Shown in pieces: positions 1 to 11,582 of a stretch of DNA of 64,000 nucleotides (position 1 is its first letter; each line of letters begins with the position of its first letter). The DNA is taken from the NCBI GenBank assembly GCA_944989445.1, contig CALYLW010000214.1, forward strand, positions 620,001 to 684,000, read 5' to 3'. This stretch comes from Ampullaceana balthica. Taxonomy: Eukaryota > Mollusca > Gastropoda > Lymnaeidae. The position numbers and the translations under genes are program-made. Under the pieces are notes generated by a model. The model was not told the DNA's origin. It made no database searches and saw only the letters and a list, made by a program, of their open reading frames with translations.

Positions 1-129
1 TTCAAAAGCAAAATGAAAAATTCATTGTCCTAGTCCTAAGCTTTTAAACATTTAATAAATAAATTTTATAAAATATTATTTTGTAAAATTCTAAATATCG
101 CTGACAAAACACTTCGTTTTTATAAGTTA
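1..129. other. AT-rich flank, nothing recognised
   Basis: Short AT-rich sequence before the first repeat element; no gene or repeat recognised. Confidence 0.5.
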
Positions 130-2030
130 CTAGCAGACCCGTCGTGCGTTGCAACGATCTCAGTAAAAAGGAATATATATAGATAAAAAATAAATTACAT
201 TAACGGTCACCAGGCCCATCAGTTTAAAATATGAGGTTCGAAAATCTGTTCATTTCAATCAATTTCATAACAAAAATATAAATATATGTATCTATATTTC
301 TCAATATCGTGTAAAATTGAATGGGGAATACAAAATTAAAAATTTAGTAAAAACACATTTAGGGCCCCTAGCCCCGATGAAATGGACATTATGAGATCAG
401 TGCCCTATAGAAATTTAATATAGGCTTTTAAGTTTTTATATACCGCGTTTGGACAAAATCCATTTATTTTCTCATTATCTAACACCTAAACTAATTTTTA
501 TATATATGTAGATATAAGGAAAACTACATTAAGGAGCCCCCAGGCCCGTTCAATTCAAGATGTACATTTTGAAAAAATGTTCATTTAAATTCATTTTAAT
601 CATGGATATATTTCTCAAGATCGTTAAAAACTGAGTGGGAAATAATATCTTAGAGTATACACAAAAAAAGAAATTTTGGGCCCCCGGCCCATTCGATGTA
701 AGATGTAAATTTCAAAATGCTGTTCATTTTAATTCAGTCTCATCATTGATATATTTCTTAAGATCGTTAAAATAGAATGGGAAATAATATCTCAAACACA
801 TACGAAAAAATACATTTGGTGCCCCCGGCCCTGAACAATTAAAAATTAGAAGTCCAGTGCCCTTTGTTATTTTAATATGGGCTACCAAGTTTTTATATAC
901 CAAGTTTGGTTAAGATCGATTCATTTACTCAGTAGTTAACGCGTAAACTCATTTTTATATAGCTCATAAAAGCAAAAAACGATATTAAGGGCCCCAGGGC
1001 CCATTTAGTGCAAGATGTCAAGTTCAAAACGCCTGTTTATTTCAATCAATTTCATTGTGGATATATTTATCTATATTTGTCAAGATCTTTAATAATTGAA
1101 TGGGGAATAAAATATTAAACGTTTATGAAATAAGGCATTTTGGGCCCCCAGTCCCGAAGAAATGGACATTAGGAAATTAGTCCCTTTAGTATTTCTATAT
1201 TTGCTACCAAGTTGTTATATACAAAGTTTGGTTAAGATCCATCAATTTACCTAATAGCTAACGTTTAAACTAATTTTTATATAGCTCATATATAAGAAAA
1301 TAAATCATTTTATGGGCCCCCGGCGCCCCATGAGTGTTAAATTTTGAAAAAAAGTAGTAGCCAGTGACCATCCCAGGAGCGTACTCAAAAGTCTCCAAAA
1401 GTTTCATGGCGATCGGATGAATGGTTTAGTCAGCTATACAAGAAATGCATACATACATACGTACATACATACATACTTTGATTTTTATATATATAGATAT
1501 AAGATTAGAAAAAAACAACATTAAGGGCCCCCGGGCCCAATCGGTGCAAGAAATTAACTTTAAAATACCTGTTCATTTCAATCTGGATCATGATAGTTAT
1601 ATTAGTCAATGATTTTCAAGATCGTGTAAATCATAACGGGAATAAAGTATTTAACGCTTACAAAAAAAAAGATTTTGGGCCCCCGACCCCGAAGGAACGG
1701 CTATTAGGTGTTCAATGCCATATGGTACTTTAATGTTGGTTATCAAGTTGTTATGTACCAAGTTTGGTCAAGATCCATTCATTTTCCAAGCAGCTAAGCC
1801 CTAAACTAATTTTTATATAGCTCATTTAAGAAAAAATTCTCATTATGGGCCCCCGGCGCCCCATGAGTGTTACATTTTGAAAAAAAAGTAGCCTATTTCC
1901 ATCCCTGGAGCGTACTCAAAATTCTCCAAAAGTTTCATGGCGATCGGATGAATGGTTTAGTCAGCTATAACAGACATGCATACATACATACATACATACA
2001 TACTTTGATTTTTATATATATAGATAACAT
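130..2030 (+). repeat. Mosaic GGGCCCCCGG repeat element, two terminal blocks
   Basis: The element opens with a TACTAGCAGACCCGTCGTGC-type start (also seen at 15,090). It then consists of irregular tandem sub-units, each with a GGGCCCCCGG-like box (near 361, 671, 822, 1,145, 1,315, 1,525, 1,677 and 1,850) followed by phrases such as CCAAGTTTGGTTAAGATCCA. Two terminal blocks (about 1,329-1,500 and 1,862-2,025) end with AAGTTTCATGGCGATCGGAT, a (CATA)n tract and TTTGATTTTTATATATATAG, so two element ends are joined in tandem. No coding capacity is seen. Such start and end phrases are widespread in invertebrate non-autonomous repeats; superfamily not decided. Confidence 0.7.
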
Positions 2031-2640
2031 AGTAAACAGAATAATGTTAATGTAAACGAAATTAAATCACTAATTAATTTTAATATTGTAACTATCAATA
2101 GCCGAATACATAAATGATCAAATAAGTCACAATGGAAAAAAAAACAACAGAATATTTTTTTTTAATTAACAAGAAATAAGTAAATTTAAACGAATGGAAA
2201 TACCACTTTAAATGTCATATTTCTACTACATTTAAATTTCACAACAGGACTCAAGAAGATGTTCACGAATCAGCGTTAGCAACTAATTAATGGTGATAGC
2301 CTCTAAAACTGTTTAGTTGATTGCTGAAAACTCCAATATTGTTTACAATATAAGAGAGTACAAACTTCAAATTTATTTTGCAGCATGTTTAAATAAAATT
2401 AATTTTTATGTTTCAATGGCACATTTTAAATACTAAAATAAAAAAATGAAAATAATCATTAAAAAAAAAGTCTGGTTTTGACATTGAGCAGCTTCGAGGA
2501 ATGAAAAAAATGCATATTATAAACACTAAGAAATAACAAAAAATCATCTGTTACTTTCATCTGACCATTTTTTGGTCAAATTTGACGACGGTACATCTGT
2601 TGCTGAATGATTAAATGTTTATTCATTAATCTATATATAT
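2031..2640. other. AT-rich intergenic sequence
   Basis: Homopolymer-rich A/T sequence. No coding frame, RNA gene or repeat recognised. It lies beyond the 3' end of the minus-strand receptor gene. Confidence 0.5.
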
Positions 2641-2797
2641 ATTTCCCCTAAACGAGTATGTGCAAATGAGCATAACGAATGGCCCTCGCTGGGGTGGACC
2701 AATCACTGTTGGCAAGCACAGTGGGATGAAAAGAAAAAGAAAGGGGGGGGGGACACGTTTTCTTGTGCTAACTGGAGTATGCCTTCACAGAATAACA

Positions 2798-2872
2798 TGT
2801 GATTCGTAGTGTAGTTGTTATCACGTCCGTCTTGCACGCGGAAAGTCCTGGGTTCAAGCCACAGCAGAAACT
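2798..2872 (+). repeat. tRNA-Val-like pseudogene or SINE head
   Basis: The stretch has a tRNA-like order: AGTGTAGTTGTTATCACG resembles the D arm with A box, CTTGCAC resembles a 7-base anticodon loop, and CTGGGTTCAAGCCACAG forms a T arm and B box with one mismatch. It ends in CAGAAAC followed by T-rich and A-rich sequence. The body resembles eukaryotic tRNA-Val, but the 5' acceptor strand no longer pairs well and the loop reads TGC, so this is more likely a tRNA-derived SINE head or pseudogene than a working tRNA. About 290 further bases of GC-richer sequence follow and may be the SINE body. Confidence 0.5.
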
Positions 2873-3242
2873 TTTTCTAAAAAATTTTAAAAATGTTTGT
2901 TCCTGCCCATTCTTTTTTCCCCTCTTTTGAGAACATGACGAACCCTCGTTAGAGTCAGACAATCAGAATTTATAGTTGGCAAGAGATGGTAGTAAAGGGT
3001 GGGGGGAAGGTATCAACAACCACAGTGCACATGTCTCCACGTTTACTCGCTTTTTTTCCCATTACTTCGTGCTGTTGTCTGTGTCCGTTCTCTCACACCC
3101 CCCGTTCTTTGCACTATCTATTTTGAGCAAGTCTGCGGCGTATGCTACGCCGTGGGTCGTATCTAGTCGTATATATTTTAAGACAAACAAGTTTCACCCA
3201 CTTTTAAGAAATATTAAACATTATATACATATATATATGTGT

Positions 3243-4934
3243 TACAGGCAATGTGTGAAATCAGGCATTCTATAGAATGCCTAGGCAAGGTATAGAATGC
3301 TTGATGGTTTCAGGAAAAGTATGAAATTTGTAAAACTTTTCCATACTTTGCCTAGGCAATCTATGGAATGCCTAGGCATTCTATAGAATGCCAGATTTCG
3401 TTTAGGCAAAGTGTAAAAAAAGCACAATAAAATGACTTGATTGATAATTACGTATTGTAAAGTGGAAGTTATACAAAATAAAGCACATGATGTAGACTCT
3501 GTATTATTTTTTCGAGGCCTTCCTCTGTTTCCACTTCTTGTAAATCATCGCCAGGTAGGGACGTTGTGAGGCCTACTTTAGCTCTGCATTCAAAGAGAGC
3601 TTTGTATGGTGATCTTTTAATCACATAATGAAAATCTCGGTTCGTCTTGAGATGGACGAACCGTAACCCCTCACTCCAGTGGCCGGTTATTTCATCTTGC
3701 ATCCAAGCACACATCATATTTTCGATATCCTGGTTAGCTCTGTCGACGCTTCCCTGGCTATTTTGGAGTTGCGCGGTTTACCATAAATGAACTCCAGGTT
3801 GCGCCAGTACTCCTTTATGCTGCTTTATTATCACATTGTTTGCGGATTCCCTGCCGTTATTGGACTGTAGAATCATTGGAGCAGAAGGCAACGTCTATGA
3901 GCTGGTATGCTACTTCTTGTGCCCCTTTTGTCTTCAGAGCCCTGAGAACTACGAATTTGTTGGGATGACCTTGATACACCATTACAAACTTGTATTCGCT
4001 ATCAGGATGTGATTCAAAGTCGATGAGATCGACCTGATAAAGAGAGTTGAATTCAGGAAAAGCCATTGGCTTGACCACAATAACTTTTTTGACTTTTTTT
4101 TGTTTTTCTTGCAAGGTTCACAAAGAATATTATACAGTTCAGTATCATGACGGGTAACGTTCTTGTATTTGGGTGAACGTTCTTTCAACATTCTGTCCCG
4201 TCCTCCATCACCAATGGCCAAATGGGCTTTATGAAGTACGTCAAATATCTCGGAATCCGCGACGTAAAACAGAATGGCACTCACGGCTTCTTTAACAGGG
4301 TAGATCAACTTACTCTTATTTTCTAACATCATGACATCATAGTGTTTCACCAGCCAATAGTCCCGTGGTTCTTCCTTAATGGTGGTCTAAGCTATTTTCA
4401 CATCGTCCACCAATTTTTGGTAACAGTTTCGGCTTTAAAAAAAACGCTGTTTTTATGATCATTAACTCTTACTTTAGATAGTTCATCGTAGAACCGTGGT
4501 TGCATGTCAACATGGCATGATTCCTTTCCCCAGCACTACAGTCTCTTCCGACATGGTCACACAGCAATCCAAGGGGAAACGTTATCGGAGAACGTCTTCG
4601 GAATCTCAGCCAGATGATATAAACTGATGTCGTGAGAAAAATTTTGCCAATTTTGTATGTGATTTGGTAGTGGAACCTCATATCGGCTAAACACTGTCTC
4701 ACAATAACTTTCAACACTCACAGGCTTCGATTGCCATCATCAAACAACGACCAAAGTGCCACCGCCAACACCAGTGGCTGGAAAAATGGCGGGATAGGCC
4801 AATTACATACTTTGCCGGACGACAACTCGGCATTCTATAGAATGCCTAGGCAATGTATGAAATATCAATCATTTTATACTTTGCCTGAAACTATCAGGCG
4901 TTCTATAGAATGCCTGAATTTCGCACTTTGCCTG

Positions 4935-4936
<2 letters not shown>
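3243..4936 (-). mobile_element. DNA transposon with KRBA2-like integrase and palindromic ends
   Basis: Both ends carry TACAGGCAA at the outer edge (3,243 on plus; complement ending at 4,936), so these are terminal inverted repeats, and both flanks are TA-rich. Next to each terminus are copies of the perfect palindrome GGCATTCTATAGAATGCC (3,264-3,281; 3,375-3,392; 4,829-4,846; a G variant at 4,897-4,914), interspersed with CCTAGG and repeats of the terminal motif. Between them, on minus, is a decayed integrase frame. A second copy lies at 60.0-62.8 kb. Integrase DNA transposons of this general type are known (Ginger group); whether this belongs there is inference. Confidence 0.75.
3470..4553 (-). 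pseudogene. KRBA2/SCAND3-like integrase, degenerate
   Basis: The reading is broken into frames at 3,982-4,350, 3,857-4,114 and 3,469-3,717, with the likely start near 4,550 (MSEETVVLG). In order it shows a segment KHYDVMMLENKSKLIYPVKE, an HHCC zinc-binding-like part (LHKAHLAIGDGGRDRM, then CEPC), the first catalytic region YQVDLIDFES, a second region reading LQSNNGRE where the family has D before NGRE, and SQGSVDRAN where the family has a catalytic E. The triad therefore reads D-N-D and two frameshifts are present, so this copy is inactive. The layout matches proteins annotated in animals as KRAB-A domain-containing 2, derived from transposon integrases. Confidence 0.8.

Positions 4937-4984
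<48 letters not shown>
4931..4984. repeat. (TA)n microsatellite
   Basis: Uninterrupted TA dinucleotides abut the transposon end. Small open frames here only encode YIYIYI and are artefacts. Confidence 0.95.
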
Positions 4985-4989
<5 letters not shown>

Positions 4990-5116
4990 ACAAATAGTCA
5001 CAAAAAGACAATGATTTGGTTAATATCATTAACAATTTGATTAAATTTTCTGTCAGTATTGACAAGAAAGCCATGAATTAAAAGTAAAGAACATTTTTTT
5101 TAGATTGAAAGTACAA

Positions 5117-5120
<4 letters not shown>

Positions 5121-5153
<33 letters not shown>
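5121..5153. repeat. (TA)n microsatellite
   Basis: TA dinucleotide tract about 260 bases past the tail-exon stop of the receptor gene. The sequence from 5,160 to 5,409 is AT-rich; an AATAAA on minus near 5,225 could serve as a poly(A) signal (weak evidence). Confidence 0.9.
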
Positions 5154-5154
<1 letters not shown>

Positions 5155-5409
5155 TACACAATATTTTTGCCTTTCTTTACATACTCTTGTATAAAACTAA
5201 GGGTATAAAAAAAATAAAAAGATTTTATTTCAATGAAATTTGACAACAGTTCAGTGACATGATTCTCTCATTAAAATAAAAATGAAGGTATACTATAATA
5301 AAAATTAAATGATTTAGCAAAAAACCTACATTAAAAATATCTCAATAATTAGATAATATATGTATAAAATGTACAAGCAAAATTGTAAATCACATAATGG
5401 AAATCACTT

Positions 5410-5573
5410 TTATGACTGTGAATCAACATTGTCTAATTCGATTCTTTCATAATGATTTGTATTAATTATTTCATTGGCAGAAATATTGCATTGTTGTTCA
5501 TTGGATTTTTTCAAAGATGGTCCCTCAAATTGTGTTTTGTAATTGCTTGATGTATTTTAATATTGGCCTGAAA
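5410..5573 (-). pseudogene. Cytoplasmic-tail exon with in-frame stop
   Basis: The acceptor TTTATTTCAG lies just above 5,573. In the phase given by the TM exon it reads V-S-G-Q-Y-stop (TAA at 5,557-5,559), then continues open for 48 codons to a final TAA at 5,410-5,412. That part includes SSNYKTQFEGPSLKKSNEQQ and ends HYERIELDNVDSQS. The tail after the stop is well preserved and tyrosine-containing, so a recent change such as CAA to TAA is likely. If real, the product loses most of its cytoplasmic tail. Confidence 0.7.
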
Positions 5574-5976
5574 CTGAAATAAAAGAAGGTCAAATAATAT
5601 TATTATTGTTTTATTTCATTCAGTTTAAAAGAAAGCTAATTAGTTAAAATTGCTTGGTATAAAAAATTGCATCTATGTTTAGATTTACAAACAACTATTT
5701 ACCTAAAAATAACCTAAAGCATGCCAAACTATTTGCACCAAAAATTGTTAATTTAAAAAACGGTAATTTATAAGTATTATTTATGAGTAGGACTGTTACA
5801 CTTAGATAACGTTCATGTTTTGCTATTACCAGCACGTGCACCTTAATAGGTCAGCACTAGTGCCAAAACAGTGCTATTTAAAAATTTTGTTATATACAGG
5901 ATTCAGTTTAATACACATATCAAGTGACAATTTTTTTTTAAATTTCAAATTTAGCAAGAAAACAATGTTTGTATAC
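5574..5976 (-). other. Last intron of the receptor gene
   Basis: AT-rich intron between the TM and tail exons, running from a GTATAC donor to a TTTCAG acceptor. No other feature seen. Confidence 0.5.
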
Positions 5977-6207
5977 CAGTAGGAGCAGCAGTTTCATATT
6001 GGAAGTTGTATACTGTTCCTGTTGTAAGAGTGTCGTAGTTTTTGTCTGAAACTTCTATTTGTCCAGTTTCTGTCTTCTTTGAGGTTTGCTTTCCTCTGCG
6101 AATGAGGCAGCAGATCACCAAGAGTAACGATATGCTAATTGCAATAGTAACACCAAGACCTATGCCAAGTCCAACAATCGTCTCTTGTGAATTGTTTTCC
6201 TTTTTCT
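5977..6207 (-). CDS. Transmembrane exon of lectin-EGF receptor
   Basis: The exon has 231 bases, phase 1-1, with acceptor TATATACAG and donor GTATAC. It encodes a short extracellular linker (KKENNSQET), a hydrophobic helix of about 24 residues (IVGLGIGLGVTIAISISLLL continuing into VICCL), a basic stop-transfer stretch (IRRGKQ) and a polar cytoplasmic stretch with two tyrosine sites (NYDTL, VYNFQYE). It is fully open. Together with the 57.2-kb signal peptide it predicts a type I membrane protein. It is the only TM exon found for two ectodomain cassettes. Confidence 0.85.
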
Positions 6208-6619
6208 CTGTATATATTAAAAAAGGAACTACTAATAAATTATGTAATTAAAATATACGAACATCTTTAGTACACACACGGAAAACATATGCATCATATT
6301 TCAGTTACAAATAAGCGGAAATGGTGCGGGAAGAATTTGAACTCTACAATCTTTTTTTATTTTGCTTTAACTAATGATTCTTCACAAAACTTTACAAAAT
6401 TTTTGATGAATGGAGATAAAAAATTCTACAATGTATTGTCCATATTCGGAAAATAAAATGGAAAGGCTGAATGTATCCATTCCTTTGGGGCCTAGATGTC
6501 TGCTTCAATAATTGCTAATTATATATCACTTGTATATTACCACACAAAAAATCCTAGGCTTCTATGTAAATAGGTCAGTTTAGCTTGTAAGTTCAACCTA
6601 CAGTATATGTAAGAACGTA

Positions 6620-7117
6620 ATACATGCCAAACAAACAAAGCAACTGAACAGCTTCCACTTACGATGCTTGCGCAGGATTCTGCACATCAAGTGGCAGGAT
6701 AAGATCACGAATGTCGAGGTACTCAGGAGTCATATGCTGAGCTTGCACGCAATCCTGAGTGAGAGGCGCCTGCGAAGGTTGATACATGTCCGCAGGATGA
6801 GCCCGGAGCGCATTCCAAGAGCCTCGCTTTAAGGCAAGCTGACAACTGGTATGCGGAAGAGAGGACGCAACTGCCTTCGCTTCAAGGATGTCTGCAAGAA
6901 AGATATGACTCTGGCGCAGATTTACTATAAAACGTGGGAGACCATTGCTGTGGAGCGCACCTCCTGGCGGGCAAAAGTGCGCGAGCTCATTCAAGTCGCG
7001 GAAGCTTCCCTTACAGACAGGAGCGAGGAGAAAGGGGCCAGGATAATAAAAGGGAAAGGGGGGTATAGGAGCAGGAGGAAACGCAATCATCCAATGAGGA
7101 TGGACGGATGCCATAGT
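6620..7117 (+). mobile_element. Non-LTR retrotransposon 3' fragment
   Basis: The segment matches the 3' end of the element at 31.16-35.17 kb but in plus orientation: RCLRRILHIKWQDKITNVEV, then RKRGRNCLRFKDVCKKDM, TWETIAVERTSWRAKVRE, and the family 3' end GGATGGACGGATGCCATAGT. It is 5'-truncated, as usual for LINE insertions, and carries frame breaks. It lies inside the intron between the TM exon and the decayed EGF exon at 9.3 kb. Confidence 0.85.
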
Positions 7118-7840
7118 AGAAAACGTAATAATCTTCTCGTCTGTAATGTATTTAAAACATCAATTACTCTATATTGACGTAACCTGCATTGTTATTCATA
7201 AATATCCATGGATGATAAATATAATATCATATTTTTATGTTTTGTAAGAAATTAGCCTAAAAACCGAGACATTTGAGTGTAACCGGATATTTTTTCTCAA
7301 TAAACGTATGACGCCTTGTTCCAAGTACAAGTTGAATGGTGTTATGAAACATCATTTTTACACTTTTACGCAATTAAAACTACTACTTTTTTAAAATGCA
7401 TTTGAAAAAGGACCTTTGTCAAATGCTACTTCTACTATTTATTGGGAATTTGTTTAAGTTTCTAGAAACATCCAAATCTACGCTCTTGTATTATTATCCA
7501 TCATTGAGGGAATAATTTATATTCGTGCTTCAAAATAATATACTTGTGCATCTAGGAAAAAATATTGTAATTATAACATTACTAATCTCATTGGTCAACA
7601 AGATGCAATATATATTGTAGGTGGATATCATGGAGGGTAAGAGATTCCGCTGGGAAAGGATTTCACAATAATGAATACCATCCACTAGAATTGGTGATCT
7701 AACCAGGGACATGGATTCTAATGGGCATCAAAATGTTGAGAAATGTTATAATAAAAACATTTTTAATTGAATATAATTTAATGTAGAAAAGGTCAAACAT
7801 ACTTGAGGTAAAACATTATATGATCTTACAAATTTTATGT
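7118..7840. other. Intron sequence, nothing recognised
   Basis: AT-rich intronic sequence. The open frames on minus at 7,530-7,712 and 7,746-8,024 have no recognisable domain and look fortuitous. Confidence 0.5.
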
Positions 7841-7859
7841 TAATAAATTTGCTGTATAT

Positions 7860-8930
7860 CTCTATACATATAAGACGCATTTGTTGTCTTTCTTTTCCTA
7901 ATAACTCAAGATCCAGACAACCAAATAGCGTGAAATTTGGTACACGTACACAAACTTTAATGGGAAAGGGTTTTAAACAGGTTTCATTCTTATATATATA
8001 AGATACTGGGGGCCAGGGGCCCAAAATATATATTTTTTAACTAATATGAACTATATAAAAAATAAAAATAAAAAATGCTCCTATTTCCCATGTAGGTAGA
8101 AGCATGAAACTTTCGGTGGTTGTTAAGTAACATTCGGCGATGGTAACAGGTAAAAGAATTAAATAAAATATCACTTACTGGGTACCGGGAGCCAAAATTT
8201 AGTTTTTTTCTTATATTTAAAACTGACTCAACACTAATTCTCAAGCTTCCTATGGAGGTAGAAGTATGAAACTTTGGGAACTTGCCGAATACACTATTAT
8301 GACGATAACTGTTGAAAAAGGATGTAAACATTTCCACTTATGTGTGGCCGGGGGCCCAAAAACCGTTTTTTTCGCTTCTATGGGCTATATAAAACTGAAT
8401 CAACACTAATTCCTCATCTTCCCGTGTAGGTAGAAGCATGAAACTTTGGACAGTTTTTGAGTACCCTCCCGCAATGGTAGGAGTCGAAAAAAAGTTTTTA
8501 TTCATTAACTGGGGGGGGGCCTGGAGCCCAAACGGAGTTTTTTTTCTTAATTGAGCAATTTACTCAACACTAATTCTACAGCTTCCCGTGAAGGTAGAAG
8601 CATAAAACTTTGGGAACTTGCTCAATACACTATTATGACGAAAATAGGCTGGAAAGAATGTAAACATTTCTAACTATGGGTGGCCGGGGGCCCAAAACCA
8701 TTTTTTCCTTATATGGGCTATATAAAACTGAATCAACACTAATTCCTCATCTTCTCGTGTAGGTAGAAGCATGAAACTTTGTAAAGTTGTTGAGTACCCT
8801 CCTGCAATGGTAACAGTCGAAAAAATATCCATTTATCACTAACTTGGGGGGACGGGGGAAAGCGGGGGTCCAAACGTAGTTTTTTTTGTTTTCAAAAAGG
8901 AGCTATATAAATCAGGCCAATCATTAAAAC
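7860..8930. repeat. Irregular tandem repeat array (GGGGGCCCAA box family)
   Basis: Four to five diverged units follow one another, roughly at 8,030-8,330, 8,335-8,525, 8,530-8,690 and 8,700-8,880. Each contains a GGGGGCCCAA-like box, the phrase AACACTAATTC, a GTAGGTAGAAGCATGAAACT block and a run ending TAACTGGG or similar. The style matches the arrays at 130-2,030 and 15,090-16,365 but the words differ. No coding capacity. Confidence 0.65.
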
Positions 8931-9223
8931 TCCATTTTAAACTAAGGAAAGCCGGGTAATTGCCCCTAGTAATATATGTCTATTTTACAGATATTTCCTT
9001 TTTTCTAGGCTGTTTTAAAGAAATAAATGTTTACAACAATATAGTTAACATTAAGCCCAATCATTTTCTGTAAAGCAGGAGTGTCTGTAATATATATGAT
9101 CTTTCAAAATTTTAAGACCGCAAAAGTAAGTAATTCTAAATTATTCAACAATTCTTTTTTTAAAAAAAACAACAACTAAAGCTTGTATTTTTCAACAATA
9201 AAACAGGACACATATCTGTTTAC

Positions 9224-9357
9224 CTGTAGATCTTCAGCTCCCTGGTATCCCTGTATGCACTCTAGGCAGTTGCCAGTATCATAAGTTCACTTTTTGTCTC
9301 GACAGTTCTGAGGGCAAGGGGATGAACATGTAGTGCCATAAAATCCATCGGAGCAGC
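9224..9357 (-). pseudogene. Decayed EGF-like exon (membrane-proximal)
   Basis: The acceptor CAACTCAG gives GCSDGFYGTTCSSPCPQNCR then DKK-stop-TYDTGNCLECIQGYQG. The TGA at 9,287-9,289 stands where the EGF pattern expects a cysteine. Length is 134 bases, not a multiple of three as in every intact exon of the gene, and the phase at the GTAAAC donor does not fit the TM exon, so an indel is also implied. Cysteine spacing identifies the module; it cannot be translated through. Confidence 0.75.
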
Positions 9358-9769
9358 CTGAGTTGAAAGAAAAACACATTTTGTAACAGACGTGTTTGTT
9401 TTGATTACATTGTATGGAATACGACCAGAGAGACTGACTTGGGAGGCGGCGTGCTCATTTTGTTAGTAGACTCAATAGTGGCTATAAGTGCACAGAGAAA
9501 GGCTAATAGAGTAAGTTGTTATAGTGAGAACGGCCTGACGTGTTGACTTGAAGTTATCTACATAGTCCCAAAAATGTATGAATTCTTTAAATGATCAAAA
9601 TACCAATATTTATTATACTACAGCAAAGTTTCATAAATAAAAATACTGTGAACAAAAGTATAAACCAGACAATTGACGAAATTGTTCAAATCGATAACAA
9701 TTGTTGTCCACGCACATCTAAAAATTGTCACTGATTGAATACAAACCGTTTCTACTTATTTCAATTGTT

Positions 9770-10546
9770 ATTTCGGCATGTTCTCTTTAAATTGCGGCTC
9801 TCAACTCATTGATTGTAGCTGGTATTGTGGTGTAAACATTGTGTTTAACAAGGCCAAACCCAAAATCCATGGGGGTCAAGTTCTGTGAGCGTGGAGGGTA
9901 CTGGGTGCTTCCTCTTCTTCCTACCCATCTGTTTGGCAGGTGGCCATCAAGATAAGCCCTTACATCGCAATGATAGTGTGGTGCTTTCTCCTACCGGAAG
10001 TACCATTTGAATTTTGAATCACCTCTTGGATTCGTAACATAGCGAATTATTGTAGCGAGTTAAGGTAACTCGCACCATTCATGGTATCATCAAAAAAAGA
10101 AGGTCCAATTAAACTAAATGCTGACAAGACACAACACACTGTAACCAATGAGATGTTCACATGGTGTTCAATTGCAACATGAGGATTGTCAGCTGCTAAG
10201 TAAGTGCAGCTGTGGAAATTAATTGAACGATTTAACTTGAACGTATTGTCATCACTACAAACAATTTTGTTGCAGATTTTGCTTGGCCGCATTCACAAAA
10301 TTGAATTCTACACTCAAATTCATCTTCATGGGTAGCGTGCACAAAACCAGGAATGAAACGTCTCCACTGAGCACACTTCAAATTGCGATGGAAATTTGAT
10401 TTTGGAACTCCTGTCTCCCGAGCCGCTTCACGAACTGATTTTTCAGTCGATTGTTGAAATCTGTCAATGACGCCTCTTGATCTTGTGGGGCTGATGGATG
10501 ATCGTGGTCTCCCCCAATGGTTCTTGTTGACATCTTGACTGTTCAT
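9770..10546 (-). pseudogene. Mariner/IS630-type transposase, degenerate
   Basis: The N-terminal part (10,546 downwards) has a helix-turn-helix-like segment STEKSVREAARETGVPKSNF. Next comes the first catalytic block [20 protein letters not shown] and [11 protein letters not shown], then [19 protein letters not shown]. The last catalytic block, in another frame, reads PNRWVGRRGSTQYPPRS then QNLTPMDFGFGLVKHNVYTT. This order is typical of the mariner-like proteins often fused to a DUF4817-type HTH. Frame changes separate the parts and VCCVLS replaces the usual VWCGLS, so it is dead. It lies in a host intron. Confidence 0.8.
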
Positions 10547-10794
10547 TCTTCTTAAAACGTATCTCGCAAACGTGTAATCGTGAGTTTCGTTGTTGTATCA
10601 CGTTGAAACTGCATTCTAAATCGTCTTATCACTTCACTTATGTTTTCGGACTTGAAAGTAGCACTTTAAAACTATCCTTAAAGTTTAGTAAAACTCGAGC
10701 CATAATTTTAAGCCGTCACAGGTGAAAAAAACATGTTTGGTATTAACTGTAATAAGTAAAATGTAAAAAAAAATTTTTTTTAAAAAGGACACGC

Positions 10795-11080
10795 TTTTAT
10801 TTACAAACATTTACAGATTGAAACGCGCTGATTTCCCCTGCCCTTGATGTAAACACGGGAATTTACGAGGGCTAGAGGGAAACCAGTGAGCTGTGGAGGT
10901 CAACTCTAGCAGACGACTATACATTCGAAATAGTGATAAATAGAGATAAACTAAAAATTGATTAATTTCATTACGGTACATTCGATCGATCTGAAATTTT
11001 GATACAATGCATTGTCATCCAAGATCTATCTGTGGTAAAATTTTGAGATCTCTAGGTCCATCAGAAGTGGTTTAATTTTA
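10795..11080 (-). repeat. Partial copy of hairpin-core repeat family
   Basis: Contains ACAAACATTTACAGA, GAGATAAACTAAAAA and the family core GATCGATCTGAAATTTTGAT. It is shorter than the copies at 38.2, 45.4, 51.7 and 59.3 kb. Confidence 0.6.
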
Positions 11081-11582
11081 CGTTTCAAAGATTTGAAGGA
11101 AGGATGGATACAACATACAAACATTGTGACTTAAATAAAAGCGTGTAAAATAGTGTATACCATGGACCACAATGGCCATCAATTGGAAACTGTCAATAAT
11201 TGGATGGTTCCTACATACACATTTTGTATAAAAACCTTTATTTATTTTAGAAAGACGTAAATGCTTTTTGTTTAAATTCAGATCAATTATCATGTCTCAA
11301 TATACTGGTTACGAGTAATTATTAAGTTATGTATTTGGCAAGTTTTCAGCAACTCTCTTCTATGCCTGAAGACAAAGTGGCCTTAATTTTTATAAAACAA
11401 CTTTGCCCAACATTGTTTTTCTCTTATTCTTTTAATGAACACTTTTGCAGGTTGATTATTAAGTCAAATTATGTGAACGCTTGTAAAAAATATTAAAAGA
11501 AAAAATGATTGATTATACTTGCAAAGTCTTTTTTTAACTTGAATAAAGTTTACTATTTAGAAAACCTATAAATGTGTCTAAC

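Noticed and set aside
3470..4553. Host KRAB-A domain-containing protein gene.
   Set aside because: Lies between inverted terminal repeats, has lost catalytic residues and frame, and recurs at 60 kb; it is transposon-derived.
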